A stretch of DNA of 64,000 bases from contig UPXS01000005.1 of the NCBI GenBank assembly GCA_900538355.1, positions 1 through 64,000 of the forward strand. Reading direction: 5' to 3'. Within the stretch, counting starts at the first letter, position 1. Every line of letters begins with the position of its first letter. A model generated the notes under the pieces. That model was not told the DNA's origin. It saw only the letters and a program-made list of their open reading frames with translations, and did no database searches. The DNA comes from an uncultured Veillonella sp. Its GTDB lineage: Bacteria > Bacillota > Negativicutes > Veillonellales > Veillonellaceae. Below, piece by piece: positions 17,535 through 26,164 of this stretch. The position numbers were made by a program, and so were the translations under genes.

Positions 17535-17941
17535 TATTGACGAAACGCAACGATTTTACCGTCTTCTAATAGGATTTCAGCGCCCATCATGGCATCCAAA
17601 TTATCCCCGATTTTAACGGTAACTGTTTGCTCTAATGTACCTTGAGGAATTTCAGTTCCTAAGGACAATTCTTGAGCGTCTTTCAATTTAGCTGTTACTT
17701 CTTCTTTGAAAGCCAAGCGTTTATTTTTCTCTTCGTCGATTTGTTGACGAATTGCAGTAAGACTTGTAGCATCTACTTTAGCCGCATCAGCCAAAATACG
17801 TTGAGCTTGGAACTCAATTGCTTCCAAATCTTTATTCACCATATCAAGGCGAGTTTCAAGATCAGATACAATTTTCGCTTTCAAGTCTTCTGTTACTTTT
17901 GCTTTTACTGCTACAGGGACACGTAATGTCATTTCTTCCAT
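17534..17941 (-). CDS. ylqD: YlqD family protein
   Basis: The 135-residue protein is mainly a charged, probably coiled-coil helix (about 12-85) between short beta-rich ends. Its place between khpA and rimM is the place of ylqD in Bacillus, and the N-terminus (TLRVPVAVKAKVTEDLKAKI) fits. No function is established. Conservation between rpsP and rimM suggests a link to ribosome assembly or RNA (inference). Confidence 0.8.
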   Translation of the reverse strand: MEEMTLRVPVAVKAKVTEDLKAKIVSDLETRLDMVNKDLEAIEFQAQRILADAAKVDATSLTAIRQQIDEEKNKRLAFKEEVTAKLKDAQELSLGTEIPQGTLEQTVTVKIGDNLDAMMGAEILLEDGKIVAFRQ

Positions 17942-17955
17942 TGGAATACTCCCTT

Positions 17956-18183
17956 TTAGACAATATCAACAGATATCTTTTTGTTCTCTTTAATAGCCGC
18001 CGCTTTCACCACAGCGCGAATCGCTTTCGCTATTCGTCCTTGCTTTCCGATGACTTTGCCCATATCCTCTGGGGCTACATGAAGTTCGTAAACTTCCATA
18101 TTCCCCTTTTGGACCATGGTAACAGATACGGCATCAGGCTGCTTCACTAATGATTTCGCAATTAATGAAATTAATTCTATCAT
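17956..18183 (-). CDS. khpA: KH-domain RNA-binding protein KhpA (YlqC)
   Basis: KhpA is a small RNA-binding protein that pairs with KhpB/EloR and affects cell elongation and translation in Firmicutes. The 75-residue protein is a single KH domain with the GxxG-type loop GKVIGKQGRIAKAIRAVV (about 45-62). A GTG at 18186 and an ATG at 18183 are both possible starts; the ATG is preferred. It lies 18 bases after rpsP. Confidence 0.93.
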   Translation of the reverse strand: MIELISLIAKSLVKQPDAVSVTMVQKGNMEVYELHVAPEDMGKVIGKQGRIAKAIRAVVKAAAIKENKKISVDIV

Positions 18184-18204
18184 CACAGTATGCCTCTCTA
18201 TTAA

Positions 18205-18468
18205 TTACTTTTTAGCGTCAGCAAATTTTTGCATAACGCCTTGTTTTTTGAACAAGGAGCGAACAGTGTCAGTAGGCTGAGCACCTTTAGCTAACCAAGC
18301 CAAAGCCTTTTCTTCGTCTACATTAACGATAGCTGGTTGTTTAGTAGCATCATATTGACCAATAGTGTCAACAGGACGACCTTCACGTGGAGCACGTGCG
18401 TCAGCAACAACGATACGGTAGAAAGGAGCTTTTTTAGCACCTAAACGAGTCAAACGAATTTTTAACAT
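18205..18468 (-). CDS. rpsP: 30S ribosomal protein S16
   Basis: This is a ribosomal protein of the 30S body. The 87-residue sequence starts MLKIRLTRLGAKKAPFYRIVVAD, contains PREGRPVDTIGQYD and ends in a Lys-rich tail, as in all S16 proteins. It has a strong GGAGGTG ribosome-binding site. It lies 59 bases downstream of ffh. Confidence 0.98.
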   Translation of the reverse strand: MLKIRLTRLGAKKAPFYRIVVADARAPREGRPVDTIGQYDATKQPAIVNVDEEKALAWLAKGAQPTDTVRSLFKKQGVMQKFADAKK

Positions 18469-18527
18469 GTGAAATTCACCTCCTTATACTGATATGGGTG
18501 GACAGGTTCAGCGCCCCTGCCCATGTA

Positions 18528-19880
18528 TTACATAAACGGTAATTTAGGCATTCCAGGGAAGCCGCCCTTACCGCCACGTAAACCTTGCATGCGCTTCATC
18601 ATCTTCCGCGCTTCTTCAAATTGTTTCAACAAGCGATTTACATCTTGTACCTGAGTACCAGAACCTAATGCAATACGCTTGCGGCGAGAACCATTAAGAA
18701 TACTTGGATTTTCTCGCTCTGCTGCCGTCATGGATGTAATGATGGCCTCAATGCGGCGGACCTCTTTACTGTTCAAATCAAGGTCTTTCAATTGATCCTT
18801 AATTTGTCCCATCCCTGGCAACATACCAATAATATTTTGTAATGGCCCTAACTTTCTCACTTGGTTCATCTGTTTCAAGAAGTCATCCAAGGTGAAATTG
18901 TTTTTCGCCATTTTTTTAGCCATTTCACGAGCTTCTTCTTCATCGATGGCGCCTTGTACATTTTCAATCAATGTTTTAAAGTCGCCCAAATCGAGGATAC
19001 GAGAAGCCATGCGGTCTGGATAGAATACATCGAAACCATCCATTTTTTCGCTCACACCAGTGAACTTAATTGGCAAGCCTGTTACGGCTTTGATGGATAA
19101 TGCGGCACCACCGCGCGCATCACCATCGAGTTTAGTGAGGATAACACCGTCAACGCCTAATTTTTCGTTAAACGTTTGTGCTGTTGTTACCGCATCTTGA
19201 CCGATCATGGAGTCTACAACGAGTAGAATTTCATGAGGACGAACTGCGGCTTTAATGTTGGATAACTCATCCATGAGGACTTCGTCTATAGCCAAGCGAC
19301 CAGCTGTATCGATGATAACAACATCTTTCAACATATGCGTGCTTTGCTCTACAGCGCGGCGTGCAATGTCTACTGGATTGGCACCAGGTGTTTCATCAGC
19401 AAATACTGGGATATCGATTTGCTTACCCACAACTTGTAATTGAGTAATCGCAGCTGGACGATATACGTCGGCTGCAACAAGCATTGGATGTTTACCTTGT
19501 TTACGAAGGTATACTGCCAACTTACCAGCTGTAGTAGTTTTACCAGCACCTTGTAAACCAACGAGCATAATAATTGTTGGAGGCTTACTGGAAATCATGA
19601 TACGACTTTGTGTACCACCCAACAACGCCGTTAACTCGTCATTTACGATTTTAATAACCGTTTGTGCTGGATTCAAGGAACCGAACACCTCTTCACCGAG
19701 GGCCTTTTCCTTAATGGACTTAACAAAGTCCTTCGCCACCATAAAGTTAACGTCTGCTTCTAATAGTGCTGTACGTACTTGACGCAACGCAAGATTGACA
19801 TCTTCTTCTGTAATTTTGCCCTTCCCCTTCAAGGATTGAAAGGCTTCTTGCAGTTTTTCTGACAAGCTATCAAATGCCAT
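18528..19880 (-). CDS. ffh: Signal recognition particle protein Ffh
   Basis: Ffh is the SRP GTPase that binds signal sequences and 4.5S RNA and brings ribosomes to FtsY. The 450-residue protein has the N domain (to about 95), the G domain with GLQGAGKTTTAGKLA (about 107-121), DTAGR and TKLDGDARGGAALS, and the Met-rich M domain ending KGGFPGMPKLPFM. It overlaps the end of ylxM by 11 bases, as expected for this pair. Confidence 0.98.
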   Translation of the reverse strand: MAFDSLSEKLQEAFQSLKGKGKITEEDVNLALRQVRTALLEADVNFMVAKDFVKSIKEKALGEEVFGSLNPAQTVIKIVNDELTALLGGTQSRIMISSKPPTIIMLVGLQGAGKTTTAGKLAVYLRKQGKHPMLVAADVYRPAAITQLQVVGKQIDIPVFADETPGANPVDIARRAVEQSTHMLKDVVIIDTAGRLAIDEVLMDELSNIKAAVRPHEILLVVDSMIGQDAVTTAQTFNEKLGVDGVILTKLDGDARGGAALSIKAVTGLPIKFTGVSEKMDGFDVFYPDRMASRILDLGDFKTLIENVQGAIDEEEAREMAKKMAKNNFTLDDFLKQMNQVRKLGPLQNIIGMLPGMGQIKDQLKDLDLNSKEVRRIEAIITSMTAAERENPSILNGSRRKRIALGSGTQVQDVNRLLKQFEEARKMMKRMQGLRGGKGGFPGMPKLPFM

Positions 19881-20205
19881 AATATCCCTCCATTTGCGCC
19901 AATACTTTCTGCACCTTAGTTTCAGCTAAAACCTCTTCAGGCAAGGTTTCTTTTAACTGTGAAAGCAAACCTTCACGCTGTTCATATTGTTCCACCAAGT
20001 GCAACTTTGATTCATAATCATTTAAAATGTGTCGAGCACGCTGTAAATTATCGTGTACAGCCTGCCGTGATACGCCTAGTTCCTCAGCGATTTCTCCAAG
20101 GGACATATCGTCTTCGTGGTGAAGTTGTAAGGACATGCGTTGCTTGTCCGTCAATAAGGGCCCATAGAAATCCAAGAGCAAACTTATAAGCACTCGTTCT
20201 TCCAT
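19870..20205 (-). CDS. ylxM: YlxM-like HTH protein (UPF0122)
   Basis: The 111-residue protein carries a sigma-70 region 4-like helix-turn-helix (LGEIAEELGVSRQAVHDNLQRA, about 36-57) after the acidic segment LHHEDDMS. It belongs to the small YlxM family encoded next to ffh in Firmicutes and reported to act in the SRP pathway. It is the first gene of the operon and has its own promoter and an AGGTGG ribosome-binding site. Confidence 0.92.
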   Translation of the reverse strand: MEERVLISLLLDFYGPLLTDKQRMSLQLHHEDDMSLGEIAEELGVSRQAVHDNLQRARHILNDYESKLHLVEQYEQREGLLSQLKETLPEEVLAETKVQKVLAQMEGYYGI

Positions 20206-20245
20206 TTCGCCACCTCCATCACTGTCAAGTCATATTACTTTACAT

Positions 20246-20274
20246 ATGGTACAGTATAAAAAAAGATGTGTCAA
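20246..20274 (-). promoter_or_regulatory. Promoter of the ylxM-ffh-rpsP operon
   Basis: Consensus TTGACA (20269-20274) and TACCAT (20246-20251) are 17 bases apart on the minus strand, about 40 bases before the ylxM start. Confidence 0.6.
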
Positions 20275-20342
20275 GTAGAAATACTTAACATCTAAAATAT
20301 AGATAATTATTTTCATATTCTACTTTTATATCTACTATAATA

Positions 20343-20351
20343 TGCTATAAT
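20343..20351 (+). promoter_or_regulatory. Extended -10 promoter of the RclA-like gene
   Basis: TGCTATAAT is a full extended -10 box, 43 bases before the ATG. A second TATAAT lies 10 bases further upstream. No good -35 box is seen. It is divergent from the ylxM promoter. Confidence 0.55.
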
Positions 20352-20394
20352 ATACACATCTAATATTTTCAATATAAAAGATAGGAGGTATTGT

Positions 20395-21720
20395 ATGAAT
20401 ACCAAACATTATGATCTTATCGTCCTAGGTTTCGGCAAGGCTGGTAAAACATTGGCTGCTAAATTTGGCTCCATGGGCAAAGCTGTTGCTATGATTGAAG
20501 AAAACCCACTCATGTATGGTGGCACATGCATTAATATTGCATGTATTCCTACTAAGACGATGATTGTGGCCGCATCTAAAGGCTTATCTTACGAGCAAGT
20601 ATTAAACCAACGAGAAGTCGTTACATCTCGTTTACGTAATAAAAACTTCGGTATGTTAGATACAAATGAACATGTCGATGTATATACTGGACATGGCGAA
20701 TTCATTAGTAATAAAGAAATCGCTGTCACAGCAGGGGAAGATAAAATTGTTTTATCTGGTGACACAATTATCATCAATACAGGGGCTGTAGCCATTAAAC
20801 CTAATATTGATGGTATCGATACCGCATCAGGTTTCTATAATAGTACAGAAATTCAACATTTATCTCCTCAACCTAGTACATTAGGTATTATTGGTGCCGG
20901 TCCTATTGGCCTAGAATTTGCTAGCCTATACGCTAAACTAGGTACAAAGGTTACTGTATTCAATATTGAGGCTAACATTTTAAAACGCGAAGAACCTATC
21001 GTTCAAGAGTTAGCTAATGAATACTTAGCAGAACAAGGTATTACTATTTTAAACTCTGTTACACTAAATTCTGTATCTAATGACGGCAACAAGCCTGTTA
21101 TCACTGCTAATAATCAAAACTATACCTTTGATGCTGTTCTCTATGCTACAGGTCGCAGACCAAATACGGCAAACATCGGTTTAGAAAATACTGATATTAC
21201 CACTAATGAACGCGGTGCCATCGTAGTAAATGATACTTGTGAAAGCTCCGTCCCAGGTGTATATGCAGTGGGCGATGTAAACGGCGGTCCTCAATTCACC
21301 TATATTTCTCTCGATGACTTCCGCATCGTATTTGGTGCCCTTACAGGTAATGGTCACTATACATTAAAAGATCGCAAAAACATTCCTTACACAACCTTCT
21401 TAACACCTCCACTCGCTCGTGTTGGTCTTACAGAAGAGGATGCTATTAATAAAGGTTACACTGTTAAAACGAAGGAAATGCTTGTAGCCACTATGCCAAG
21501 GGCTCATGTAAATGACAACCTTAAAGGGGCTTTCAAAATTGTGGTGGATGCTGAAAGCAATTTAATCCTCGGTGCTACACTCTATTCCCAAGGTGCTGAA
21601 GAATTGATTAACATGATTAAAATAGCTATGGATAACAACATTCCATATACATATTTCAAAAACCAAATCTTCACACATCCTACCATGGCAGAAAACTTAA
21701 ATGACCTCTGTAATTTCTAA
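20395..21720 (+). CDS. RclA-like FAD-dependent pyridine nucleotide-disulfide oxidoreductase
   Basis: The 441-residue protein has the FAD site GFGKAGKTLAA (12-22), the redox disulfide CINIAC (Cys45 and Cys50), the NAD(P) site GIIGAGPIGLEFASLYAKLG (about 163-182), the second FAD motif YAVGDVNGG and a dimerisation domain. The N-terminus and the length match E. coli RclA, a Cu(II)-reducing flavoenzyme linked to hypochlorous acid resistance. Mercuric reductase and dihydrolipoamide dehydrogenase are more distant alternatives; the usual C-terminal His-x4-Glu pair of the latter is not clear. It has a GGAGGT ribosome-binding site and is transcribed alone. Confidence 0.8.
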   Translation: MNTKHYDLIVLGFGKAGKTLAAKFGSMGKAVAMIEENPLMYGGTCINIACIPTKTMIVAASKGLSYEQVLNQREVVTSRLRNKNFGMLDTNEHVDVYTGHGEFISNKEIAVTAGEDKIVLSGDTIIINTGAVAIKPNIDGIDTASGFYNSTEIQHLSPQPSTLGIIGAGPIGLEFASLYAKLGTKVTVFNIEANILKREEPIVQELANEYLAEQGITILNSVTLNSVSNDGNKPVITANNQNYTFDAVLYATGRRPNTANIGLENTDITTNERGAIVVNDTCESSVPGVYAVGDVNGGPQFTYISLDDFRIVFGALTGNGHYTLKDRKNIPYTTFLTPPLARVGLTEEDAINKGYTVKTKEMLVATMPRAHVNDNLKGAFKIVVDAESNLILGATLYSQGAEELINMIKIAMDNNIPYTYFKNQIFTHPTMAENLNDLCNF

Positions 21721-21751
21721 GTAAGAATAGTAACTACATAATCTAATATAA

Positions 21752-21808
21752 TAAATAAAAGAGTCTCCCTTAACTTAAATACATAAGTTAAGGGAGACTC
21801 TTTTATTT
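21752..21808. terminator. Long bidirectional terminator
   Basis: A near-perfect stem of about 25 bp (21752-21776 with 21784-21808) with a short loop has an A-run on one side and a T-run on the other. It serves the RclA-like gene on the plus strand and the ECF gene on the minus strand. Confidence 0.85.
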
Positions 21809-21888
21809 ATGCCTAATGATTAATTTTGGATTATTAGTTATTAATTAGCAATATATAGTTTTTAGTAATTTATCATTAGTTACTATAG

Positions 21889-22416
21889 TTAGTTCTTTGT
21901 AAATAATCTACGAACTACAGATTGCAATTTAGGTGTCAACACAATTGCTACTACAATACCGGCTGCACTCGTAATCAAGGAGTATTGAATTTTACTTGCC
22001 GCTACAGCTGCACTTTCAAGAACAAACCACCATGCTAGGAAATAACCAAAGGCAGTCCAAATTGTGCCAATAATTAAAGCAATCAAAATACGTGTAAAGG
22101 ATGCTGTTGGCTTTGTAATGGATGGTGGTAAATAACCGGCTGTCATGCCGCCAACAATAAGACCTGCAATACCTTTAATAAAGAAAGAGAATACAATGTA
22201 CTGCATATGACCACCAAAAAGATCAAATAATGCGGAACCAATCGCCGCTCCTAAACCACCATATAAACCACCAAATAGAATGGATGATGTAAATAATGCG
22301 GCAGATCCTAAATGAACCATGGCCCCACCCGGTACTTCGATGCGAATCGTCGTCGCTACTGCACATAAGGCAGCGATAAATCCGATATAGACAATATCGC
22401 GCGTATTTAATTTCAT
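21889..22416 (-). CDS. ECF transporter S component (substrate-binding membrane subunit)
   Basis: The 175-residue protein has about five to six membrane helices and the layout of S components of energy-coupling factor transporters: an early MAALCAV-like stretch (VYIGFIAALCAVATTIRIEV), then MVHLGSAALFTSSILFGGLYGGLGAAIGSALFDLFGG (family pattern). This resembles the ECF-ribofla_trS/DUF1393 group, which takes up vitamins or their precursors. No EcfA or EcfT genes are nearby, so it must share a module encoded elsewhere. The leader is only about 40-80 bases and shows no riboswitch, so the substrate remains open. Confidence 0.8.
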   Translation of the reverse strand: MKLNTRDIVYIGFIAALCAVATTIRIEVPGGAMVHLGSAALFTSSILFGGLYGGLGAAIGSALFDLFGGHMQYIVFSFFIKGIAGLIVGGMTAGYLPPSITKPTASFTRILIALIIGTIWTAFGYFLAWWFVLESAAVAASKIQYSLITSAAGIVVAIVLTPKLQSVVRRLFTKN

Positions 22417-22500
22417 AATCTAGCTCCTCTCTTTTATATGAATAACTATATTTAGTATAACAAATCTCAATCAGTCTAAAAACACTGATTTCGTAGGAAT

Positions 22501-22538
22501 AAAAAAACAAAGCACCTATATCATTGTATAGGTGCTTT
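22501..22538 (-). terminator. Terminator after copA
   Basis: A 12-bp stem (22509-22520 with 22527-22538) is followed on the minus strand by GTTTTTTT. Confidence 0.85.
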
Positions 22539-22593
22539 ATAAACTTAAATCAACTCTACCACATATTATATGTGATAAGATACAGTTTAAAAA

Positions 22594-24771
22594 TTAAATC
22601 TTAGCTCGTTTTAAACGTAAAGAGTTACTTACAACAGTTACAGAGCTGAAAGCCATTGCTGTACCTGCGATCATAGGATTTAACGCACCGATAGCAGCCA
22701 ATGGAATACCAATACAGTTAAAGATCAATGCCCAGAATAGATTTTGTTTAATATTTGTCATTGTCTTACGACTGAGGCGTACAGCTTGTACTAATGTATG
22801 CAAGTCATTTCTTACAAGAACAATATCTGCTGCTTCTACAGCAATATCGGTACCACTGCCGATAGCAAAACCAATATCTGCAGTTACAAGAGCTGGTGCA
22901 TCGTTGATACCATCACCAACCATCCCCACTACAAGGCCTTTATCTTGCAACTCTTTTACCTTGCTAGCCTTATCTTGAGGTAATACTTCTGCAATTACAT
23001 GAGTGATACCTGCTTGTTTTGCAATATATTGGGCAGTACGACGATTATCACCTGTAAGCATCCACACATCAATACCTTGAGCATGTAATTCTTTTACAAC
23101 ATCAATGGTTTCTGGACGTAATTCATCTTCAACAGCCCATAATGCACTGATAACGCCATCTACAGCAAGAACGGATACAGATGCACCTTGTTCTTCATAG
23201 TGTAAAATATCATCTTGCACTGCACTTAAATCATAACCCAATTCAGACATCCAGCGGCTATGACCAAGTTGTACAGACACGCCTTGATAAGCGCCTTGCA
23301 AGCCTTTACCAGGTACGTCACCAAAGCTTTCAAGCTCTACGGCTTTACCTTTATATCCATGATCTTCACCATAGTAAACCATAGCTTTTGCAATCGGATG
23401 AGATGTGCCACTTTCAAGAGCCATCATAAGGGCCATATTCCGACTTTCATCACCATTATAGTTTTTGAAAGCTGTTACATCGAGAACGCCTTGTGTAAGT
23501 GTGCCTGTTTTATCCATAACAATGGCATCTAATTTACCAGCCTTTTCAAGATATTCCGCACTCTTGATGAGGACCCCATGTTCCGCACCTAGGCCAGATC
23601 CAACCATGATAGATGTTGGTGTAGCGAGGCCAAGCGCACAAGGACAAGCGATAACAAGCACGGCTGTTGCATTGATGAGCGCTACATTAATAGAATCGCC
23701 CATAATGAAGTACCATACGAGGCCAGTCAAAACAGCAAGACCGATAACAGTAGGCACGAAGTATTGAGCTACGATATCTGCAATACGTTGAATACTAGCC
23801 TTAGAGGTTTGAGCTTCCTCTACGACCTTGATGATTTGGGACAGCATTGTATCAGAGCCAATGCGTTTCGCTTCCATCGTGAAAGCACCACTCAAGTTGA
23901 TAGTAGCACCAATAACTTCAGAACCAACTTGTTTTTCTACAGGCAAGCTTTCACCTGTAAGCATAGCTTCGTCTACAGTAGAATAGCCTTCAGTAATAGT
24001 CCCATCTACTGGAATTTTTTCACCAGCTCGAACTTGTAAGATATCACCTGCTACAACTTTAGATGTAGGAATATCTACAAACTCACCATCACGCAATACA
24101 TGAGCAGTTGCCGGCTGTAAGGCAATCAATTTTTGAAGCGCTTCAGAGGTACGCCCCTTAGCAATTTCTTCTAAGAGTTTACCAAGAAGGATGAATGTAA
24201 TGAGCCATGCAGAAGTTTCAAAGTAAATACCATGAGGACCTAGTTCTGGGTGGAATTGCCAGTTAAAAATACTGAATAGATAGGCAACTGTTGTGCCCAT
24301 TACAACTAGAACATCCATAGTAAGAGCGCCATTCTTCACCGCACTCCACGCACTCTTGTAGAACATGAGCCCAGGACCGAACTGAGCAATGGTAGCTAGA
24401 ATAAACTCTACCCATACAGGTAAGGCTTGAATACCAAAACGATGTAATGTCATATTAATCATCATCGGTACAGCCATACAAGCGGCAATGATAAGACGGG
24501 TAATATGAGGTTTTAAATTAACCTTTTCTATTTCTTGTTTTGTTTCATCTGCCTCCGCAGCACCGAAACCAATATTCGTAATGGCATCGATAATTTGTTG
24601 TGGCTCTACAGTAGAACCATCTTTGTATTCTACGCTCCCCTTTCGAGTGAGTAGATTAACCTTTACAGATTCTACACCATCGATCTTAGAAACGACGTTT
24701 TCAACGCGCTTTACACAAGCAGCACAGTGCATACCTGTAATATCAAACTCTTGTTTCTTCTTACTCATCAT
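22594..24771 (-). CDS. copA: Copper-exporting P1B-type ATPase CopA
   Basis: CopA pumps Cu(I) out of the cytosol. The 725-residue protein has one N-terminal metal-binding domain with GMHCAAC (Cys16 and Cys19), eight membrane helices, the TGES actuator motif, the CPC transport motif in VIACPCALGLATP (about 375), the phosphorylation site DKTGTLT (about 418), the SHPIAKA nucleotide-binding His and the hinge GDGINDAPAL. All catalytic residues are present. One metal-binding domain is fewer than in Bacillus CopA, which has two. No CopZ, CsoR or CopY gene is adjacent. Confidence 0.95.
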   Translation of the reverse strand: MMSKKKQEFDITGMHCAACVKRVENVVSKIDGVESVKVNLLTRKGSVEYKDGSTVEPQQIIDAITNIGFGAAEADETKQEIEKVNLKPHITRLIIAACMAVPMMINMTLHRFGIQALPVWVEFILATIAQFGPGLMFYKSAWSAVKNGALTMDVLVVMGTTVAYLFSIFNWQFHPELGPHGIYFETSAWLITFILLGKLLEEIAKGRTSEALQKLIALQPATAHVLRDGEFVDIPTSKVVAGDILQVRAGEKIPVDGTITEGYSTVDEAMLTGESLPVEKQVGSEVIGATINLSGAFTMEAKRIGSDTMLSQIIKVVEEAQTSKASIQRIADIVAQYFVPTVIGLAVLTGLVWYFIMGDSINVALINATAVLVIACPCALGLATPTSIMVGSGLGAEHGVLIKSAEYLEKAGKLDAIVMDKTGTLTQGVLDVTAFKNYNGDESRNMALMMALESGTSHPIAKAMVYYGEDHGYKGKAVELESFGDVPGKGLQGAYQGVSVQLGHSRWMSELGYDLSAVQDDILHYEEQGASVSVLAVDGVISALWAVEDELRPETIDVVKELHAQGIDVWMLTGDNRRTAQYIAKQAGITHVIAEVLPQDKASKVKELQDKGLVVGMVGDGINDAPALVTADIGFAIGSGTDIAVEAADIVLVRNDLHTLVQAVRLSRKTMTNIKQNLFWALIFNCIGIPLAAIGALNPMIAGTAMAFSSVTVVSNSLRLKRAKI

Positions 24772-24936
24772 ATCACTTCTTTCTACTAGAATTTCAAAGA
24801 TATATGTCCTATATATCTATATAAGTCAGAAACTCATAGTAGACATATCATACATCGGTAATAGAGTATTTATAAACACATATGATTTAATATATGAACA
24901 CTTTTACATGAGTATTCATTCATACGACTCTATTCC

Positions 24937-24964
24937 ATAATAACATAAATTCTCATTACGTCAA
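24937..24964 (-). promoter_or_regulatory. copA promoter
   Basis: TTGACG (24959-24964) and TATTAT (24937-24942) are 16 bases apart on the minus strand, giving a leader of about 160 bases. Confidence 0.55.
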
Positions 24965-24998
24965 TATCCTACCAAATCTAGAGGGTTATTTCCTTTTT

Positions 24999-25019
24999 GT
25001 AGGGGAATTAATCTCCTAC
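24999..25019. promoter_or_regulatory. Imperfect palindrome, possible operator
   Basis: GTAGG and CCTAC arms bracket an AT-rich centre over 21 bases. It lies 35 bases upstream of the copA -35 box and about 85 bases before yigZ. No regulator can be named. Confidence 0.25.
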
Positions 25020-25102
25020 TACCTATACATAGTATAAAAAAATAGATTATAATAAAGTGATGATGAATAAACATAAACTTTGATTCTAAAGGAGGTGAAT
25101 CT

Positions 25103-25756
25103 ATGTGTGAATCAATAAGCCCTATTGTAGAATTCACTTCGGTAGCGAAGGAATTTCGCCATGAATATGTTGTAGAGAAATCGCGTTTTATTACAACTAT
25201 ATGCCCTTGTACTACAGAAGAAGAGGCTCAAGCTTTTATTAACCGCATCAACAAAGAATTTTGGGATGCCCGCCATAATTGTACAGCCTTTGCATTAGGT
25301 CCAAAGCAAGAGCAACAACGGTCTTCCGACAATGGTGAGCCATCTGGTACAGCAGGTAAACCTATGTTAGAAGTACTCAAAAAAACTGGTATTACCAATG
25401 TAGCGGTTGTAGTAACCCGTTATTTTGGAGGTATCAAATTAGGTGCAGGTGGTTTGATTCGTGCATATTCACACTCCGTTGCAGAAACCTTACGTCTTGC
25501 CCCTAAAGAACTACACACAACACGGACTCAGTTGCAGGCTACCATCGACTATTCCTTGTATGGAGCCATTGAAAGATATGTGCAAGATCAAAAATTACAT
25601 TATGAAGCAAGCTTTGGTGAACATATAGATATAACCATCTTAGTGCCACCAACTGATGTAGAGCGCATACAAAAAGAGCTCCAAGACATGAGTCATGGAG
25701 CTGCTACTTGTACTATATTAGATTCTATTGAAGTGGTACTACCGCTAGAACAATAA
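25103..25756 (+). CDS. yigZ: YigZ/IMPACT family protein
   Basis: The 217-residue protein has the UPF0029/IMPACT N-terminal domain: EKSRFITTICPCTTEEEAQAFI, HNCTAFALG, then SDNGEPSGTAGKPML and VVVTRYFGGIKLGAGGLIRAY, which are the family signature. A ferredoxin-like C-terminal domain follows. Bacterial members are of uncertain function; a link to translation or peptide metabolism has been proposed. The ribosome-binding site AAAGGAGGTG is close to a perfect match to 16S rRNA. It stands alone on the plus strand. Confidence 0.9.
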   Translation: MCESISPIVEFTSVAKEFRHEYVVEKSRFITTICPCTTEEEAQAFINRINKEFWDARHNCTAFALGPKQEQQRSSDNGEPSGTAGKPMLEVLKKTGITNVAVVVTRYFGGIKLGAGGLIRAYSHSVAETLRLAPKELHTTRTQLQATIDYSLYGAIERYVQDQKLHYEASFGEHIDITILVPPTDVERIQKELQDMSHGAATCTILDSIEVVLPLEQ

Positions 25757-25779
25757 TCTAACTGATACACACATAGTAA

Positions 25780-25968
25780 TTAGTTTTCACTATGAACTAA
25801 GCCACTTACGCCTTGACTAAGTTCATGACGTTTTTCTGTAGTTAATGGATGAGGCCATACGCGTTCAAGTTGTTTTTTACGACTAACACCTGCATTATGT
25901 GCAGTCATTAATCTACGTGCTTCCCAGTTACGAATTGCTTTACTTAATGTTCTTTTTACTACGCCCAT
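25780..25968 (-). CDS. Small basic protein of unknown function
   Basis: The 62-residue protein starts MGVVKRTLSKAIRNWEARRLM and is basic in its first two thirds (Arg/Lys/His-rich), with two Trp and one WPHPLTTEKRHEL stretch. The ATG at 25968 is chosen over a GTG at 25992 because AGTAGG lies ahead of it. No membrane segment, signal peptide or known domain is visible. It is convergent with yigZ (23 bases apart) and divergent from the lysR gene. The coding call rests on amino-acid composition and the ribosome-binding site only. Confidence 0.5.
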   Translation of the reverse strand: MGVVKRTLSKAIRNWEARRLMTAHNAGVSRKKQLERVWPHPLTTEKRHELSQGVSGLVHSEN

Positions 25969-26164
25969 GATAGTACCTACTTTCTCAATCACTGTTATTA
26001 TATTAAAAATTGTGATAAGGATAGAAAGTTTATTTCAAACACATTCTTCTTTCTCTTTCCTTGATGAATTTAGTATATACGCTATTTTATCAAATGTGAA
26101 ATTACTGTTACTTAGTTCGTTATAATTTTTATTTATCTTATTTTGTGTATAATAGGGAGATTCT

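Larger units (their letters stand above)
24772..25102. other. Divergent regulatory gap between copA and yigZ
   Basis: These 331 bases hold no gene. They contain the copA promoter (24937-24964), an imperfect palindrome (24999-25019), and a TATAAT at 25048-25053 that could serve yigZ. The copA leader of about 160 bases is AT-rich with no clear riboswitch. Confidence 0.6.

Noticed and set aside
24860..24934. Long-range 8-bp stem enclosing smaller hairpins in the copA leader, like a riboswitch
   Set aside because: The 5' arm starts before the expected transcript start, and the inner stems overlap each other and are AT-rich, as expected by chance.
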